This document shows positions 16,230 to 24,539 of a DNA stretch of 64,000 nt, one piece after another; within the stretch, counting starts at the first letter, position 1; every line of letters starts with the position of its first letter. Source of the DNA: UBA2283 sp041658955 (lineage in GTDB: Bacteria; Patescibacteriota; Microgenomatia; UBA12405); the NCBI GenBank assembly GCA_041658955.1, contig JBAZZE010000002.1, positions 36,258-100,257 of the forward strand. The letters run 5' to 3'. A model generated the notes under the pieces. It made no database searches. It was not told where the DNA came from and saw only the letters and a program-made list of their open reading frames with translations. Position numbers and translations under genes: made by a program.

Positions 16230-16853
16230 ATGAAAGAGGAAGTGAGAATTAACTTAGGTTCGGGTCCGGATGGGATAAAAGGCTGGATTAATTACGACTG
16301 GGGATTGTTGCCACTTTTTGGGAAGTTTCCATTATTTAGAAAGGTATTAGTAACTTTAGGGATATTGGATAAGAGTTACGAAAGAAAGTGGGAGGGAGTG
16401 ATTCTACATGATTTACGCAAGGGAATACCGATGGCCGATAATAGTGTGGACTGGGTTTATAGTTCTAATTTTTTAGAGCATTTGGAAAAATATGAAACTG
16501 AAAAGTTATTATCTGAGTGCCTTCGGGTACTAAAAGTAAATGGAAAAATTAGAATAGTCGTGCCTGATATTGGCAAGGTAATGGAGAAATATAAAAATAC
16601 TGGGGATGCTGATGTATTTTGTCGGGAATTTTATGGATATGATAAAGACAAAATGTTTGGAGTAAGTAAATCAGCTGTCAGAGGTCACCAATGGATGTAC
16701 GACTATCAGAGTTTAAGTAATCTTTTAAATAAGGTTGGTTTTGTAAAGATAACTAAATCGACTTTTCGCAAGAGTACGATGAGAGATATTGAATTACTCG
16801 ATCTTTCGATTCATCAAGAGCTGGGACTGTATATTGAAGCGGAAAAGAATTAG
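16230..16853 (+). CDS. Small SAM-dependent methyltransferase
   Basis: 207 residues. The N-terminal motif RINLGSGPDGIKGWINYDW replaces the classical GxGxG loop, as in the predicted-methyltransferase group related to glycosyltransferase partners (COG4627-like). NSVDWVYSSNFLEHL (about 73-87) is the post-I/II region, and GKIRIVVPDI (about 109-118) is the strand 5 region. ATG at 16230 is chosen over the GTG at 16227. The stop overlaps the convergent GT4 gene by 4 bp. It may O-methylate a nascent glycan, as neighbouring genes are all glycosyltransferases and radical SAM enzymes. Confidence 0.8.
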   Translation: MKEEVRINLGSGPDGIKGWINYDWGLLPLFGKFPLFRKVLVTLGILDKSYERKWEGVILHDLRKGIPMADNSVDWVYSSNFLEHLEKYETEKLLSECLRVLKVNGKIRIVVPDIGKVMEKYKNTGDADVFCREFYGYDKDKMFGVSKSAVRGHQWMYDYQSLSNLLNKVGFVKITKSTFRKSTMRDIELLDLSIHQELGLYIEAEKN

Positions 16854-17968
16854 TAGTGCTTAGCAATAAAAAGAATATTGTCAGAAGAATAATGTTTTTT
16901 GGCGTAAGATAGACAATTGCTTTTTAGTTTTTTCAAAATGGATGGATTTTTATAAAGCTTTTTAATGGCGTTCTCTAGGTTTTCAGATGTAGGGGGTACG
17001 ATTAGAGCGATAGTTTTGTCGACTGCTTCGGTGGTACCACCGAGGTTTGAACAGATAACTGGAGTACCACAAGCGACTGATTCGGCCAAGACTCTTCCCC
17101 AGCCTTCTTGATAGATAGAGGGTAGGCAGAAAATAGTCGATTGTTGATAATATTGAGGTAATGACCGATATGGGACATCACCAATTAATTTGATGTTGGA
17201 GTGTTTCAGAGATAGTTGACGAAGGCTGTTATATTGAGGTCCGGTACCAATAAAATTAAAAGTAATTTTAGGAAATTTTGGTGCTAATAATGCAAGAGTT
17301 AGAGCATTTTTAGGTGGTATTAATCTACCAATAAATAAAACTGAAAAATTGGATGAAGTTTTTTTAGTTGGTTTAAAGCGATACAGATCAATCCAATGGT
17401 AATAACGAAAAATATTTTTTTTGAAAACACCAAGAGATGTTAGTTGTTTTACTGATTGGTTTGATTGGGTTAGGACACAATCAGTACTATTTAAAATATT
17501 TACCAAAAGATTAGTGGAAAAAGAGTTAAGTGGGACGTTATCGTAAGTCGAATAAATAGATGTGATGTGCCGTTTTATATTGAATACTTTTTTAAGTATG
17601 TTGCCAATCAGGGCAGAATTTAGTCCATGAGAATGGATAGTGTCGATGTGGGGTCGATTGACTAATAGCCAGACGAAAGAACGTAATAACAAATATGGGG
17701 TAATATAAAGAAAGTTGACTAGAGGGTATTTTTCTAAAATATGAAAGAGGTTGTGACCTGGTAAATAAAAACGACGAATATATAGATGATCGGTAACTTC
17801 AATTTTGTTATAGCTGGTCTTGGTAGAAAGTGGAGAATAGGTAAGAACAACTTGGTTATAATTACGTTTCTCGAGTTCGGAAGTTAGGTCTTCAAGATGG
17901 GTTTCGGCCCCACCAATGTTTGGTCTGAAGAAGGGAGTGATGTGAAGGATTGTTTTTATTGGTGCCAT
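16850..17968 (-). CDS. GT4-family glycosyltransferase
   Basis: 372 residues. The acceptor-side motif FFRPNIGGAETHLEDLT lies at 13-29. The donor lobe begins with VLFIGRLIPPKN and ends with SIYQEGWGRVLAESVACGTP, where the two Glu of the EX7E motif are intact. This is the PimB/WcaL-like branch of GT4, which often uses GDP-mannose or UDP-glucose. It ends only about 12 residues after ILKKLKSN...AKKHYS, so it lacks the longer C-terminal helix of many relatives. It overlaps the upstream GT2 by 13 bp. Confidence 0.87.
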   Translation of the reverse strand: MAPIKTILHITPFFRPNIGGAETHLEDLTSELEKRNYNQVVLTYSPLSTKTSYNKIEVTDHLYIRRFYLPGHNLFHILEKYPLVNFLYITPYLLLRSFVWLLVNRPHIDTIHSHGLNSALIGNILKKVFNIKRHITSIYSTYDNVPLNSFSTNLLVNILNSTDCVLTQSNQSVKQLTSLGVFKKNIFRYYHWIDLYRFKPTKKTSSNFSVLFIGRLIPPKNALTLALLAPKFPKITFNFIGTGPQYNSLRQLSLKHSNIKLIGDVPYRSLPQYYQQSTIFCLPSIYQEGWGRVLAESVACGTPVICSNLGGTTEAVDKTIALIVPPTSENLENAIKKLYKNPSILKKLKSNCLSYAKKHYSSDNILFIAKHY

Positions 17969-18987
17969 TGTTTTCGGTCTAGTGGTTTTAATAGGCCTAG
18001 TTTAAATTTGATGGTTTGGGTGCCGTAATTATAAAGGGTTATTAGACAAGCTAAGGGATGAAAAAACCATGCTGGATCAGGTTTTTTGATAAAACCTCGG
18101 AAGGTGTCATAAATCATCGGAAAAATAGTAACTACATAAAGACAGAAACGGATGGTCGGCATTAAGTTGTTTTGAGTTAGAGGGTAAGTCCGGTCGTGTC
18201 TATAAGTATAGAGGTCGACAGCCCGACGTAATTGTTTACGATTGAATTTGGAAATGGAAGATTCACAATAGGTGTGGATAATACCAACTTTGACTTTGGC
18301 GAATTTTAGAGTTTTCTTCTTAGTAAGAATGGTTGATAAAAAGTCGATGTCAAAAAAGTAGTCTCCAGACAAATATTTCTTGGCGATAGACGAGCGATAG
18401 ATGGTGCCGTTGGCGCCGATAGTTGGAAGTGGAGATGTACTGTTAAAACGAATAAGTTGGTAATATTGGTGGTCAACAATATTTAGATTTAACCCGGTCC
18501 AAGTGTTACTGAGTAGACTTTGCCGATCATAATTTTTGGCAATCAGAGTGTAAGGATCATTGACTCCAGTTAAGGCGCTATAGCGTTCGATAAACCCACC
18601 TTTGGGTCTGTAAGTGTAACTCCATGGTTCAGCGCCAATTGTGTTTGGTGATGAGATAAGCGGGATAAGCATTTTAGATAACCAATCGGTATCTGGGAGG
18701 ATGTTGTCTGAATCGACTAGGGCAACAAAATCAGTAGTAGCTTTTTTGATACCAAAGGCTTTGGCTGACTCTCCTGTTTTAAGTGGATTGTGAATCACTT
18801 GAGTACGATAAATATTGGTTATTTTAAGGGTTGAATCAGTCGAGCCCCCATCGACAATGAGAATGGTTATTTTATTTTGGGGATATTTTTGATCAACAAT
18901 TGACTGCAGACAATCTATTAGAACAGACCCAGAATTTAAGGTGGGAATAATAAAAGTTACTGATGGAAATTTAGAGGATACCGCCAT
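17956..18987 (-). CDS. GT2-family glycosyltransferase with C-terminal membrane segment
   Basis: 343 residues. FIIPTLNSGSVLIDCL (13-28), VDGGSTDST (46-54) and ALVDSDNILP (about 89-98) are the three canonical GT2 elements, the last holding the D-D metal site. About 215 residues in comes the acceptor loop, and two hydrophobic stretches near 275-325 suggest membrane attachment. It overlaps the radical SAM gene upstream by 17 bp and the GT4 gene downstream by 13 bp, so the three are probably co-translated. Confidence 0.87.
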   Translation of the reverse strand: MAVSSKFPSVTFIIPTLNSGSVLIDCLQSIVDQKYPQNKITILIVDGGSTDSTLKITNIYRTQVIHNPLKTGESAKAFGIKKATTDFVALVDSDNILPDTDWLSKMLIPLISSPNTIGAEPWSYTYRPKGGFIERYSALTGVNDPYTLIAKNYDRQSLLSNTWTGLNLNIVDHQYYQLIRFNSTSPLPTIGANGTIYRSSIAKKYLSGDYFFDIDFLSTILTKKKTLKFAKVKVGIIHTYCESSISKFNRKQLRRAVDLYTYRHDRTYPLTQNNLMPTIRFCLYVVTIFPMIYDTFRGFIKKPDPAWFFHPLACLITLYNYGTQTIKFKLGLLKPLDRKQWHQ

Positions 18988-20506
18988 AACGATGGATGAG
19001 TGAAAAAATCCAATAATCTAGTGGATAGTCAAAGAACTTTAGTCGCCAACGAATGGTAACTAAAAGTAGAGCAATATAATAACCAGTGGTAAAGGCAACT
19101 TTTGCCAGTGGATTTTTTAGGCGAGGATACAACATGGTATAGGTATCTCGGTCCATAATTCCAAAAATATATTGAGTTAACATGGCAGTTAATCGAGCAT
19201 CATGCGAACTAATCCACTGTTGGCGAATCGTCTCCTTGAAAGCGTTTTCGGGTGACATAAGATAATTGGTCCACTGCTCAAAACTAGTAGGTGCTTTTAG
19301 TCCTAGACTCACTGCACGGTTGTATAATGATGCCCCAGGGTATGGTAAAAATACGTAGTAAGTATAACGGTTACGATTGCTAATTTTTAATAATCTATCG
19401 ATAAGACTTAGTGTAGACCGGTATTCGGTAGCTACAAATTCGTCATTTTCTTGGGGATTTTTGGACCATGGTAGGCCGACTAAAAATGAATAGAGAATTT
19501 TAATATTATGTTGGTGACAGAGCTGAGTGAATTTGACTATTTCGTCGACATTCATGTCTTTACTGATAAAGTCGAGTGATTTTTGATCACCTGATTCGGC
19601 TCCGGTGAGGATCATAGTGCAACCAGCTTTTTCCATGAGATCCCAGGTTTCTGGTTTATAGCGACTAAGCTGCCCAGCTCGACCGTTGGCATTGCCAAAT
19701 TTGATGGGAAGTTTTCTCTCGATTAATCCCTGACAGATTTTTTGGACTCGGTTTTCATCAACAAAAAAATTGCTATCATAAACAGCAATTGAGTCGGCAC
19801 CATAAGTTCTATATAAGTTTTCCCATTCGTCCAAGACTTTTTCAGCGGGAACGGCTTTCCAGCTGCGTTTGTTGACAATCTCTTCAACACAAAAGGCACA
19901 ACGATGAGGACAGCCGTAACTACTAATATAAGGTGCCGTTCGAAGTCCATATTCAGTGGGGATGGTACAGTTGCTGACATCGATGAGGTGATAGGGAAGG
20001 GGTGGAACAGCTGCCAGGTCGACAGGTCCCCTGTCTGGTGTTTCAATAATCTTCTTTCTTTTTTTATAGACCAAACCTTTGACACTCTGAAGATCAGTTT
20101 TGTTTTCCAGAGCGTGGACTAACTCGGTAAAGGTGATGTCACCTTGACCTTTGACTACAATATCGACATGGGGATCTTTGACAGTTTCGTGAGGAAGAAT
20201 TGAAGGGTGCCAACCACCCCAGACTATGGGAACTTTGGGATATTTTTTCTTAAATTTTTTGGCTAATTTTAAACCATCATATATTTGGTGGCCAGTCATG
20301 GCACTAATACCAAGACAAATAGCATCTTTACCAGAGGACAATAATTCTCGTTCGTAATTTTTTTGAAGGTAACGAGTGTATATTTTGATGTCGTAATTTT
20401 CTTGATCAAGATAGCGGGAGATGGCTAGTAGGGCTAAAGGCACTCCATGCCAGTTTCTTTCATAAGGTAGTGGGGAGGGAAAGAAGAGAAGAATTTTTTT
20501 GGACAT
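18971..20506 (-). CDS. B12-binding-type radical SAM enzyme
   Basis: 511 residues. The N-terminal cobalamin-type domain shows CLGISAMTGHQI (64-75) and VWGGWHPSILP (95-105). The cluster cysteines are C199, C203 and C206 in YGCPHRCAFC. ILTGAESGDQKSL near 272-284 is the SAM-contact strand. The C-terminal 110 residues are hydrophobic in two blocks (about 450-480), hinting at a membrane-bound or lipid substrate. The ATG at 20506 lies 47 bp inside the FkbM-type gene; no later start preserves the ILLFFPSPLP opening strand. Confidence 0.87.
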   Translation of the reverse strand: MSKKILLFFPSPLPYERNWHGVPLALLAISRYLDQENYDIKIYTRYLQKNYERELLSSGKDAICLGISAMTGHQIYDGLKLAKKFKKKYPKVPIVWGGWHPSILPHETVKDPHVDIVVKGQGDITFTELVHALENKTDLQSVKGLVYKKRKKIIETPDRGPVDLAAVPPLPYHLIDVSNCTIPTEYGLRTAPYISSYGCPHRCAFCVEEIVNKRSWKAVPAEKVLDEWENLYRTYGADSIAVYDSNFFVDENRVQKICQGLIERKLPIKFGNANGRAGQLSRYKPETWDLMEKAGCTMILTGAESGDQKSLDFISKDMNVDEIVKFTQLCHQHNIKILYSFLVGLPWSKNPQENDEFVATEYRSTLSLIDRLLKISNRNRYTYYVFLPYPGASLYNRAVSLGLKAPTSFEQWTNYLMSPENAFKETIRQQWISSHDARLTAMLTQYIFGIMDRDTYTMLYPRLKNPLAKVAFTTGYYIALLLVTIRWRLKFFDYPLDYWIFSLIHRYGGIL

Positions 20507-21230
20507 AAAGGCTATTGATTGGTGTCTTTTGAACCAACTTATAGCCTAATTTTAACAGATATTGATGGAGTGAGAGACTGGACTGCGTTTCGACACAAAT
20601 TACCTTGGGATGATACTTATTCCAATTGTTACTTTTGAGAACTGTTAGGTCATGACCTTCGGTATCTATACTAAGTAGGTCAAAATTATCGCTATTTGAT
20701 AAATGTTTATCAAGGACAGCCGATAAAGACGAAACTTTTATATTGGGGGTACTAACTAAAATAGAATTATTTTTTAAGTTATGTTGATATTGTTTTTCCG
20801 AAAAGGTGGAATTAACATCAGGAAACATTTGATAAAATTTTAGAAGTCCGGAACTGTCAGATATGCCAATGTTAAGGTTGATATCACGATCTCTTTTTTG
20901 TTTATAAAGCGAGAGGAGTTGGGGGTTTGGTTCGATATTTATACCCTGACTCCCGTGTAGATAGAAAAAGTAGGTGTTGTTAAATTTTTGAGGATGATTG
21001 GCACCGATATCAACGTAGAATATTTTTTTAGAATTTAAAAGTTTTTTGATAATCAGATCCTCATTGTATTGAGAGTAGGATTTTTGGAGAAATTCATAAA
21101 ATATTTTGCGATAAAGGAACTGGAGTGTAAGTTTGATTGTCCAATAAAATCCGTAGATACGGAATTTAGTTAGTAGCTGCCTTACTAACGAGAGGGAAGT
21201 CTCGGAGTTTTTTGAGGTATTTAATGGCAT
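20460..21230 (-). CDS. FkbM-family SAM methyltransferase
   Basis: 256 residues. SQYNEDLII (about 52-60) precedes motif I FYVDIGANHP, and GINIEPNP is the adenosine-binding strand end. LLSIDTEGHDLTVL is the FkbM hallmark. The family O-methylates sugars or polyketides, here most likely a glycan hydroxyl. The first 50 residues form a basic, hydrophobic helix region. The only available start, ATG at 21230, overlaps the upstream radical SAM gene by 65 bp, unusually long. The 3' end overlaps the next radical SAM gene by 47 bp. Confidence 0.85.
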   Translation of the reverse strand: MPLNTSKNSETSLSLVRQLLTKFRIYGFYWTIKLTLQFLYRKIFYEFLQKSYSQYNEDLIIKKLLNSKKIFYVDIGANHPQKFNNTYFFYLHGSQGINIEPNPQLLSLYKQKRDRDINLNIGISDSSGLLKFYQMFPDVNSTFSEKQYQHNLKNNSILVSTPNIKVSSLSAVLDKHLSNSDNFDLLSIDTEGHDLTVLKSNNWNKYHPKVICVETQSSLSLHQYLLKLGYKLVQKTPINSLYVQKNSSLLSLPTTL

Positions 21231-22731
21231 AGGTAAATAGATGCTTGATATCGTCTAAAGAGCGGATAGACAAGACTTTACGAATTAGAAAACGAGGAGT
21301 GAGAATGCCATGGAAGAGACTCTGGACGAGTTCTAACTGTTCATTGTCGGATAGAGGTGACTTCATTATGGGATGGCGCATGTCGTATTCATTCCAGTCC
21401 TCAGTTTTTAACCAATTGTTGTCTTGGCATTGCTTGAATAATGGGGTACCAGGATAAGGGACTACAATAGTTGCTTGCATACTGTCGGCTAGACCATCAC
21501 GGAAAAGACTACGAGCCTCTTCAAGGGTATTAAGGGCATCTTGGCGAGTTTCCCAAGGGTAGCCGATCATAATGGTCAAATGTGGTTCTAAACCGGCTTT
21601 TTTGGCCATGATCAGTGTTTTGCGTGAGTCTTCTACTTTGGTGTTTTTGACAATCATGTCGAGGGTTTTTTGGTTACTTGATTCAAGTCCATAAAGAATA
21701 AACCTAAAACCAGCTTTGCCCATGAGGTCATATTGTTCTTGGTTGAGGGCCCCAAAGCGCATATTACAGCCCATGACAACTTTTTTGTGAAGTCCCCTCT
21801 TGATCATCTCGTTACAAAAGTCGCGCAGCCAAGGCCCGATAGGTAACGTCCCGGCATCGTCAAAAATTTCTCGAATACCAAGTGAGGCCATATATTCGAT
21901 TTCATCAACCGTGTGTTTGACTGAAAAATTACGAAAATTATTGCCTGGGAAAATACTAATCCAAGAACAAAAAGTACATTTACCCCACCAACAATCTCGT
22001 CCAGTCATCAAATAAGCGCCGGGGTGGTATTTGAAATTGGTATTGTCATTGCCGTAGAGTTTCCAATTGGTGAGCTCTCGGTTGATGGGAGGAAGAGTGT
22101 CTAGATTGTGATGTTTTAGGGCAAATTTGCCAGTATTAACTATTACCCGTTTGGATTTGGCAGAGGTTTTAAGATTGCCACGTCGCTTCGCTCCTCGCAA
22201 TGACGTGGGTTCTTCCTTTGACCAAAAAAAGAATCCTGGCTCGAGTTTTGTACCATTTACTAAATGTTCGACTAAATTCATCGTCATAAAATCGTAGTCG
22301 CCACCGGTAATGACATAATCTACTGGCGAATTTTTGAGTGATTCTTCGGGCATTGCGGTGACATGGTCACCGAATAGAACAACTTTTAGATTCCACTTAT
22401 TGTCCTTAGAAGCGGCTGATTTTAAGTCTTTGATAATAGCCCAGTGTCGTTTGATGGTGGGAGTCTTGGATTCGATGGCCACAAGTGATGGCCGCCATTT
22501 TTTAATTCGAGCCAACCACTTTTGATAAGATATTTTTTCAGCAATAGCGTCATCCCAATAGACTTTGTATCCCAGATTGTGAAGTGCAGAGGCACCATAA
22601 GCCGGAATAACTGGCAAAATTACATTGCCGGTGTTGGTCCACTGAAATTGGCGGTTTTGAGCTAGAAAGGGAATACCTTTGTCGGTTTCCAATGGTGGGT
22701 AAGAAATGGCAATTGAAAAGCTCTTTTTCAT
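21166..22731 (-). CDS. B12-binding-type radical SAM enzyme with CX4CX2C motif and an in-frame repeat
   Basis: 521 residues. The N-terminal domain (1-165) resembles the cobalamin-binding fold, with FGDHVTAMPE (120-129) at the position of the GGPHPS loop. The cluster cysteines C247, C252 and C255 lie in RDCWWGKCTFC, spaced CX4CX2C. GLESSNQKTLD near 337 is the SAM-contact region. Residues about 175-191 (SLRGAKRRGNL and flanks) are the translation of a palindromic repeat at 22159-22208, inserted between the B12-type domain and the barrel without breaking the frame. A minus-strand TATAGT lies 8 bases before the ATG. Confidence 0.87.
   Translation of the reverse strand: MKKSFSIAISYPPLETDKGIPFLAQNRQFQWTNTGNVILPVIPAYGASALHNLGYKVYWDDAIAEKISYQKWLARIKKWRPSLVAIESKTPTIKRHWAIIKDLKSAASKDNKWNLKVVLFGDHVTAMPEESLKNSPVDYVITGGDYDFMTMNLVEHLVNGTKLEPGFFFWSKEEPTSLRGAKRRGNLKTSAKSKRVIVNTGKFALKHHNLDTLPPINRELTNWKLYGNDNTNFKYHPGAYLMTGRDCWWGKCTFCSWISIFPGNNFRNFSVKHTVDEIEYMASLGIREIFDDAGTLPIGPWLRDFCNEMIKRGLHKKVVMGCNMRFGALNQEQYDLMGKAGFRFILYGLESSNQKTLDMIVKNTKVEDSRKTLIMAKKAGLEPHLTIMIGYPWETRQDALNTLEEARSLFRDGLADSMQATIVVPYPGTPLFKQCQDNNWLKTEDWNEYDMRHPIMKSPLSDNEQLELVQSLFHGILTPRFLIRKVLSIRSLDDIKHLFTYAIKYLKKLRDFPLVSKAATN
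22159..22208. repeat. Palindromic repeat inserted in frame in a radical SAM gene
   Basis: The core, from ATTGC (22174-22178) to GCAAT (22197-22201), is an imperfect inverted repeat with an inner CGCTTCG. On the minus strand it encodes SLRGAKRRGNL. The flank GGCAGAGGTTT.AAGATTGC and the end ATGACGTGG are shared with the intergenic copy at 5299-5370. The core resembles short GTCATTGCGAGGAGCGAAGC-type elements that I recall from many draft bacterial genomes. Confidence 0.75.
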
Positions 22732-22739
22732 AAACTAAT

Positions 22740-22745
22740 ACTATA
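22740..22745 (-). promoter_or_regulatory. Putative -10 box for the radical SAM gene at 22731
   Basis: Minus-strand TATAGT is 8 bases before the ATG at 22731, within the 31 bp gap after the upstream GT2 gene. One mismatch to consensus. It suggests that the radical SAM-FkbM-radical SAM-GT2-GT4 run has its own start. Confidence 0.4.
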
Positions 22746-22762
22746 TTGGTAGGAGTATATTA

Positions 22763-23734
22763 TCAACCTCCAAGATAGCGATCTTTACTTAACCGGTGAG
22801 GTTTAAATGATAATTCTGAGGTAAAGAATCCCCAGATAAATAATAAACCATAATAGATATGAGTGAGCGGGATAGTAACTGAGGCTAGAAGTGATGTTAA
22901 TAATTTATTTTTATTAAAAATAAATATAAGAAAGGTTAAAATTAACAATCCTAAATAAACAAAAAGTGGAATAATGTAGAAAGGAACTTTAGAGAAAAGT
23001 AAGGGAATTGTGAGGCAATAGATGACAAAAAGACTGGGAATTAGGTAACCGATTCGAAAACTAGTTTCAGGGTAAATACGAGCGAAGTTGCCACGATGAA
23101 GGGCATATCGCGTGATTTGTTGAAGATGAGGAATGATGACTGATCTTCGATGGTGAAATACCTTAATAGAAGGGTGATAAAAAATTATTTTATTAAGTTT
23201 TTTAGTTAGGTCAAGGCAAAGGATAGTGTCTTCTCCTGGCCAATGATGAGTGTTAAAACCCTTTACTAAGTTAAAGTCGGTTTTCTTGACTATTAAATTG
23301 ACTGAAGGGAAGTCATCGACAATTCTTGAGTTTGAAATAGTGTTACGATAAACGCCAGCTCCTCCACTGCCCATGAGTGATGACCAGACTAATCCAGAAG
23401 CTTGTTGATATAGGTTGTCTGATGGTGGAGTTAGACAAGGACCACAAAAAGCAGCAAAAGTTGGGTGTTTAATAATTTGACGATAAATATTTTTTAACCA
23501 ATTTTTATCAGGATAGGAGTCATCGTCAATGAAAGCCAAGTAATCCCCTTTTGATTTTTTGGCACCCAGATTTCGCTTGACTGCTGGAGAGAAAACGCCA
23601 GACATCTTATCGTCAACTATTATTAGTTCAAAGTTCTTAAAAGTCTGGTGTTTGAGCGCGGCTATTGTTTCCCGAAGGTAAGGGGTAATAGTCCGAACCG
23701 GGATTATGATTGAAAAGTAGGGAGTCTTATTCAT
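22763..23734 (-). CDS. GT2-family glycosyltransferase with C-terminal membrane anchor
   Basis: 323 residues. The opening strand is FSIIIPVRTITPYL (7-20), followed by IIVDDKMSG in the donor site. AFIDDDSYPDKNW (about 68-80) contains the DxD metal site. HWPGEDTILCLDL near 169-181 carries the catalytic ED pair. From about residue 235 two or three hydrophobic segments (PLFVYLGLLILTF and others) anchor it. The enzyme overlaps the next upstream GT2 by 8 bp. The arrangement matches membrane-bound polymer-building GT2s, but no processivity motif such as QxxRW is present. Confidence 0.85.
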   Translation of the reverse strand: MNKTPYFSIIIPVRTITPYLRETIAALKHQTFKNFELIIVDDKMSGVFSPAVKRNLGAKKSKGDYLAFIDDDSYPDKNWLKNIYRQIIKHPTFAAFCGPCLTPPSDNLYQQASGLVWSSLMGSGGAGVYRNTISNSRIVDDFPSVNLIVKKTDFNLVKGFNTHHWPGEDTILCLDLTKKLNKIIFYHPSIKVFHHRRSVIIPHLQQITRYALHRGNFARIYPETSFRIGYLIPSLFVIYCLTIPLLFSKVPFYIIPLFVYLGLLILTFLIFIFNKNKLLTSLLASVTIPLTHIYYGLLFIWGFFTSELSFKPHRLSKDRYLGG

Positions 23735-24539
23735 ATTCTCCGGTGTTAATTCTCATTTCCAAATCTTTGTCGTAAACCCATTTGCGGCGATTTTTATCAT
23801 CGTAATAATGAATAATATAAAGCCGGTAAAATACCGCTAAAGAATCTTTTAGACATAACAAAACAACTTTCATAAATGAGCTATCAAGATGGGTTCCGGA
23901 AAAATCATAGTTAAGTTTGATGGGAGCTTCATAAATTCTGGTGAAACCAAGATGTTTGGAAACAGCCAAGACTTCGAGATCAAAGGCAAATGTTTTGATA
24001 AGTAAACGAGGGAGGATTTTATTGAGAACTTGTTGCTTAAATATTTTGATACCAGCTTGGGTGTCATGAAGATTTATCCGGAGTAAAAAAAGTGAAATTA
24101 GGTGAGCACCAAAACTAATAATGCGACGATGAAGAGGGTAGGATATTTGCGAGGCAGGATGAAATTTGCTTCCCACCACAATATCGGCTTCATACCATTC
24201 CATGTGTTCCAGAAGCATGGAAATACCGTTGGGGTCGATTTCCATTCCTGAATCTATAAAAGCCACATAGTCGCCTTGGGTGTGGGCGGCCCCATAACGG
24301 ATGGCATAACCTTTACCATGATTTTGATTGTAGCCAATTACTTTTAAGTTGGGGTGATGAATGGTACTGGCAATCTTAAAAGAGTTGTCGACACTTTTTC
24401 CATCAATTACAGCAATAAGTTCGAATGGATAACGAATTTGTTCGAGTGTCTTGAGGATGGTGTTCAGGTCTTTTTTGATAGTAGATTCCTGACGATAAAC
24501 CGGGACAATTACTGACAAAAAATGTAATTGACTTTTCAT
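23727..24539 (-). CDS. Polyprenyl-phosphate sugar synthase-like GT2 (Dpm1/Alg5-like)
   Basis: 270 residues without transmembrane domain. LSVIVPVYRQESTIKKDL (8-25), AVIDGKSVDNS (43-53), HGKGYAIRYGA (about 74-84) and FIDSGMEID (about 93-101) follow the Dpm1/Alg5 pattern. NLHDTQAGIKIF (about 155-166) is the conserved D.Q.G.K.F block of this subfamily. Such enzymes move glucose or mannose from a nucleotide to a polyprenyl phosphate. The many GT-C proteins downstream in the same run need exactly that kind of donor. It overlaps the downstream GT2 by 8 bp. Confidence 0.85.
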   Translation of the reverse strand: MKSQLHFLSVIVPVYRQESTIKKDLNTILKTLEQIRYPFELIAVIDGKSVDNSFKIASTIHHPNLKVIGYNQNHGKGYAIRYGAAHTQGDYVAFIDSGMEIDPNGISMLLEHMEWYEADIVVGSKFHPASQISYPLHRRIISFGAHLISLFLLRINLHDTQAGIKIFKQQVLNKILPRLLIKTFAFDLEVLAVSKHLGFTRIYEAPIKLNYDFSGTHLDSSFMKVVLLCLKDSLAVFYRLYIIHYYDDKNRRKWVYDKDLEMRINTGEYE

